A stretch of DNA of 7,755 nt from contig JADDPY010000671.1 of NCBI GenBank assembly GCA_016781635.1, positions 1 through 7,755 on the forward strand, in the 5' to 3' direction. How positions within the stretch are numbered: position 1 is the stretch's first letter; each line of letters begins with the position of its first letter. The notes below the pieces were generated by a model that did no database searches, was not told the DNA's origin, and saw only the letters and a list, made by a program, of their open reading frames with translations. The position numbers and the translations under genes were made by a program. This DNA is from Rubrobacter sp. (GTDB taxonomy: Bacteria; Actinomycetota; Rubrobacteria; Rubrobacterales; Rubrobacteraceae). Positions 5,799 through 7,755 of the stretch are shown here, in pieces.

Positions 5799-7196
5799 AT
5801 GACGCAGCACGAGACGCCGCACCGCGTAGAGCGCGACTCGATGGGCGAGGTTGAGGTCCCTCGCGACGCCCTCTTCGGCGCCCAGACCCGCCGCGCCCTC
5901 GACAACTTCCCCATCAGCGACCTCCGCTTCCCCCGCCGCTTCATAGAAGCTCTCGGGGCCATCAAGCTCGAAGCCGCGAACGTCAACCACGAGCTCGGCG
6001 GTCTGGACGAGAGCGTAAGGGACGGCATCGTTCAGGCGGCGGAGGAGGTCGTGGACGGGAGGCTCGATGGTCAGTTCGTCCTCGACATCTTCCAGACCGG
6101 CTCCGGCACCTCGACGAACATGAACGCCAACGAGGTGATCTCCAACAGGGCGATCCAGATTCTCGGCGGCGAGCTCGGCTCCAAGAGCCCTGTTCACCCT
6201 AACGACCACGTCAACCGCGGCCAGTCCTCAAACGACGTCATCCCGACCGCCATCCACCTCTCCGCCCAGATCTCCATAGAGCGCGACCTCCTCCCCGCCC
6301 TCGAGAAGCTCCGCGCCGCCCTCGAAGAGAAGGCCCGCGAGTTCGACAGCGTCGTCAAGACCGGGAGGACACACCTCCAGGACGCGACCCCGATTCGCCT
6401 CGGCCAGGAGTTCCAGGGCTACGCCGGACAGATCGAACGCGGCATCGAGCGCGTCAAAAAGGCCCAGGGAGACCTCGCCGAAGTGGCCCTCGGCGGCACG
6501 GCCGTAGGCACCGGCGTCAACACCCACCCCGAGTTCGCCTCTAAAGTAACCGAACGACTGGCGCAGCGTTTCGGCGTCGAGGTGCGCGAAACGGAGAACC
6601 ACTTCCAGGCACAAAGTGCCATGGACGGTAGCGTCTTCACGAGCGGCGCCCTCAAAACCGTGGCGGTTAGCATGCTCAAGATCGCCAACGACATCCGCTT
6701 CCTCGGGAGCGGCCCCCGCGCCGCCTACGCTGAGATAGCCCTCCCCGAGGTGCAGCCCGGAAGCTCCATCATGCCTGGCAAGGTCAACCCCGTGATCGCC
6801 GAGAGCGCCGCGATGGTCAGCGCCCAGGTCATCGGCAACGACGCGACGATAGCGCTGGGGGGACAGAGCGGCAACTTCGAGCTCAACGTCATGATGCCGG
6901 TCATCGCCCACAACCTCCTCCAGTCCATCTCGCTCCTCGCCACGACCGCCGACAACTTCACCGACCAGCTCGTAGTCGGCCTCAAGGCAACCGAGCGCGG
7001 CCCCGAGCTCGTCGAGAACGGCCTCATGCTCGCCACCGCCCTCGCCCCCGAGATCGGCTACGACAAGGCCGCCAACCTCTCCAAGCAGGCGTACAAGGAG
7101 GGCAAGACCATCCGCGAGGCTGCCCGCGAGGAGACGAATCTCTCCGAGGAAGACCTCGACCGGCTCCTCGACGCGAAACAGATGACGGGGAGGTAA
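5799..7196 (+). CDS. fumC: Class II fumarate hydratase (fumarase C)
   Basis: This 465-residue cytosolic enzyme reversibly hydrates fumarate to L-malate in the TCA cycle, acting as a homotetramer with composite active sites. The conserved regions are all present: TGSGTSTNMNANE (100-112), HPNDHVNRGQSSND (133-146), GRTHLQDATPI (189-199) with H192 in the place of E. coli FumC His188, and the superfamily signature GSSIMPGKVNP (321-331) with S322 as the likely catalytic serine and K328 and N330 in the loop. MPGKVN rather than MPAKVN, together with the overall match, favours fumarase over aspartase. The length is typical for FumC. The ATG at 5799 has a strong ribosome binding site (AAGGAGGA, 5783-5790, 8 bases upstream); the frame stays open back to 5691, but that extension runs through the promoter and has no conserved residues. 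It needs no iron-sulfur cluster. Confidence 0.95.
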   Translation: MTQHETPHRVERDSMGEVEVPRDALFGAQTRRALDNFPISDLRFPRRFIEALGAIKLEAANVNHELGGLDESVRDGIVQAAEEVVDGRLDGQFVLDIFQTGSGTSTNMNANEVISNRAIQILGGELGSKSPVHPNDHVNRGQSSNDVIPTAIHLSAQISIERDLLPALEKLRAALEEKAREFDSVVKTGRTHLQDATPIRLGQEFQGYAGQIERGIERVKKAQGDLAEVALGGTAVGTGVNTHPEFASKVTERLAQRFGVEVRETENHFQAQSAMDGSVFTSGALKTVAVSMLKIANDIRFLGSGPRAAYAEIALPEVQPGSSIMPGKVNPVIAESAAMVSAQVIGNDATIALGGQSGNFELNVMMPVIAHNLLQSISLLATTADNFTDQLVVGLKATERGPELVENGLMLATALAPEIGYDKAANLSKQAYKEGKTIREAAREETNLSEEDLDRLLDAKQMTGR

Positions 7197-7378
7197 CACA
7201 AAGCGTAAAAGGTCGTTGGAATCGTGTGGAGATTGGTAGCAGGAAGGGCGATGATATAGTGCTCATGGTCAAACCAGAATCGTCTTGCTCGCGACTGGAG
7301 TGGGCAAAGACGCTCACGCCAATGCGGCGCGCGTTACCTTGAATACGTTATCCCAGCGGTCGACCTCGTGAGATATAG
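7197..7378 (+). other. Gap after fumC with a possible + strand promoter
   Basis: No real gene is seen between the fumC stop and the hairpin at 7379. TTGGTA (7233-7238) and TATAGT (7255-7260) are 16 bases apart and resemble a sigma-70 type promoter on the + strand. A transcript from about 7267 would run into the 17-bp hairpin roughly 150 bases later, which would fit a small RNA. A 25-codon ATG frame at 7265-7342 has no ribosome binding site and is not called as a gene. Confidence 0.25.
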
Positions 7379-7416
7379 CGTCGGTATTGTTGCCCCGAAG
7401 GGCAACAATACCGACG
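7379..7416. terminator. Perfect 17-bp stem-loop, probable bidirectional terminator
   Basis: CGTCGGTATTGTTGCCC (7379-7395) and GGGCAACAATACCGACG (7400-7416) are exact reverse complements around a 4-base loop. On the - strand the loop is TTCG closed by C-G, the highly stable UUCG tetraloop; on the + strand it is CGAA. It lies between the convergent fumC and the small - strand gene, beginning 16 bases after that gene's stop. On the + strand the T-rich stretch TTTAGGTTTTGTTATT follows within 5 bases, fitting intrinsic termination of fumC or of a short RNA. The - strand side has only a weak T-rich tail. The structure is certain; the terminator role is very likely. Confidence 0.85.
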
Positions 7417-7432
7417 AGTAGTTTAGGTTTTG

Positions 7433-7696
7433 TTATTGACCTGGATTGCGGAGTTTATTTTCGCCTGTAGAAGTTACGTAATAGCTGTCTGCAGTGTTGG
7501 TGTCCTCAGCTAGCAGCTTGTTGCTAACTGCCCTCTTCAAATCCCTCGTTAGGTTTGCGGGCGCTGCTTCTCCTGCCCTTTGAAACCATTCTGGAAGCTC
7601 CTTTTTGGTCACTTGTGGCTGATTGTCTATTTCCCTCAAGTACAGTGCGATGGCGGCAATCCGTTCATCGTTGCTATTGATAACCAACTCGGACAT
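7433..7696 (-). CDS. Small putative winged-helix protein, unknown function
   Basis: This 87-residue protein was not recognised. The predicted layout resembles a small winged helix-turn-helix: a first helix (about 10-23, DERIAAIALYLREI), a second segment VTKKELPEWFQRAGE (29-43), a third helix NLTRDLKRAVSNKLLAE (48-64), then a short hairpin with SYYVTSTGENKLR (71-83), like the wing seen in many regulators. No membrane segment or catalytic motif is visible. The ATG start has a GGTGAG ribosome binding site close upstream, and the gene ends 16 bases before the UUCG hairpin. Base composition is near 50% GC (59 of 120 in rows 7501-7560 and 7621-7680), well below the other genes here, which suggests recent acquisition. 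It may be the last gene of a unit that continues beyond the window. Confidence 0.7.
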   Translation of the reverse strand: MSELVINSNDERIAAIALYLREIDNQPQVTKKELPEWFQRAGEAAPANLTRDLKRAVSNKLLAEDTNTADSYYVTSTGENKLRNPGQ

Positions 7697-7755
7697 AAAC
7701 TCACCAACGGACTAAGAGCATCTTGCAAAACCCCTGCTGTGAGCGGATGCTACGC

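Noticed and set aside
6228..7199. 323-codon open frame antisense to fumC
   Set aside because: It is Gly/Glu/Leu/Val-rich with no domain, and it mirrors the codon bias of a highly conserved fumarase gene.
7265..7342. 25-codon + strand frame after the possible promoter at 7233-7260
   Set aside because: It has no ribosome binding site, and its ATG lies slightly before the predicted transcription start. A faint likeness to transposase C-terminal text is too short to trust.

Overview
The window looks like chromosomal DNA from a high-GC actinobacterium. The core is clearly GC-rich with matching codon bias, GTG and TTG starts are used beside ATG, and there is an F420-type luciferase-like oxidoreductase, a GT87-type membrane glycosyltransferase and an actinobacterial-style class II fumarase. 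The DUF2231-Rieske fusion and the DUF1802 protein would fit a Rubrobacter-like lineage, but that placement is inference from family memory, not a search.

Left part (1-3654, + strand). The 3' part of a tRNA-Ser(CGA) is cut by the window edge. It is followed by a polytopic GT87/DUF2029-type glycosyltransferase, a membrane DUF2231 domain fused to a ferredoxin-type Rieske [2Fe-2S] domain, and an FGD-like F420-dependent oxidoreductase. Each gene has its own leader of about 110-230 bases, so they look like separate units rather than a tight operon. The leader of the Rieske gene holds several short inverted repeats.

Middle part (3891-5717, - strand). A compact three-gene operon reads DUF1802 protein, then two tandem paralogous membrane-anchored TPR proteins. 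The gaps are 16 bases and a 4-base GTGA overlap. The start of the first TPR gene is reassigned to a TTG codon, which removes a spurious extension of about 66 residues read over the upstream gene.

Right part (5718-7755). A short divergent promoter region separates the operon from fumC (class II fumarase, + strand). It has a perfect TATAAT on each strand and a 7-bp inverted repeat with an 8-base spacer lying over the predicted start sites. Past fumC, a 236-base gap carries a possible + strand promoter and a perfect 17-bp stem-loop, read as C(UUCG)G on the - strand, that probably terminates transcription from both sides. The window ends in DNA of about 50% GC with a small - strand gene for a putative winged-helix protein, possibly the edge of an acquired segment.

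No CRISPR array, transposase, integrase or recognised defence system is visible. The best candidates for undescribed biology are the DUF1802-TPR-TPR operon with its divergent operator-like dyad, the DUF2231-Rieske protein, and the low-GC segment with the UUCG hairpin.
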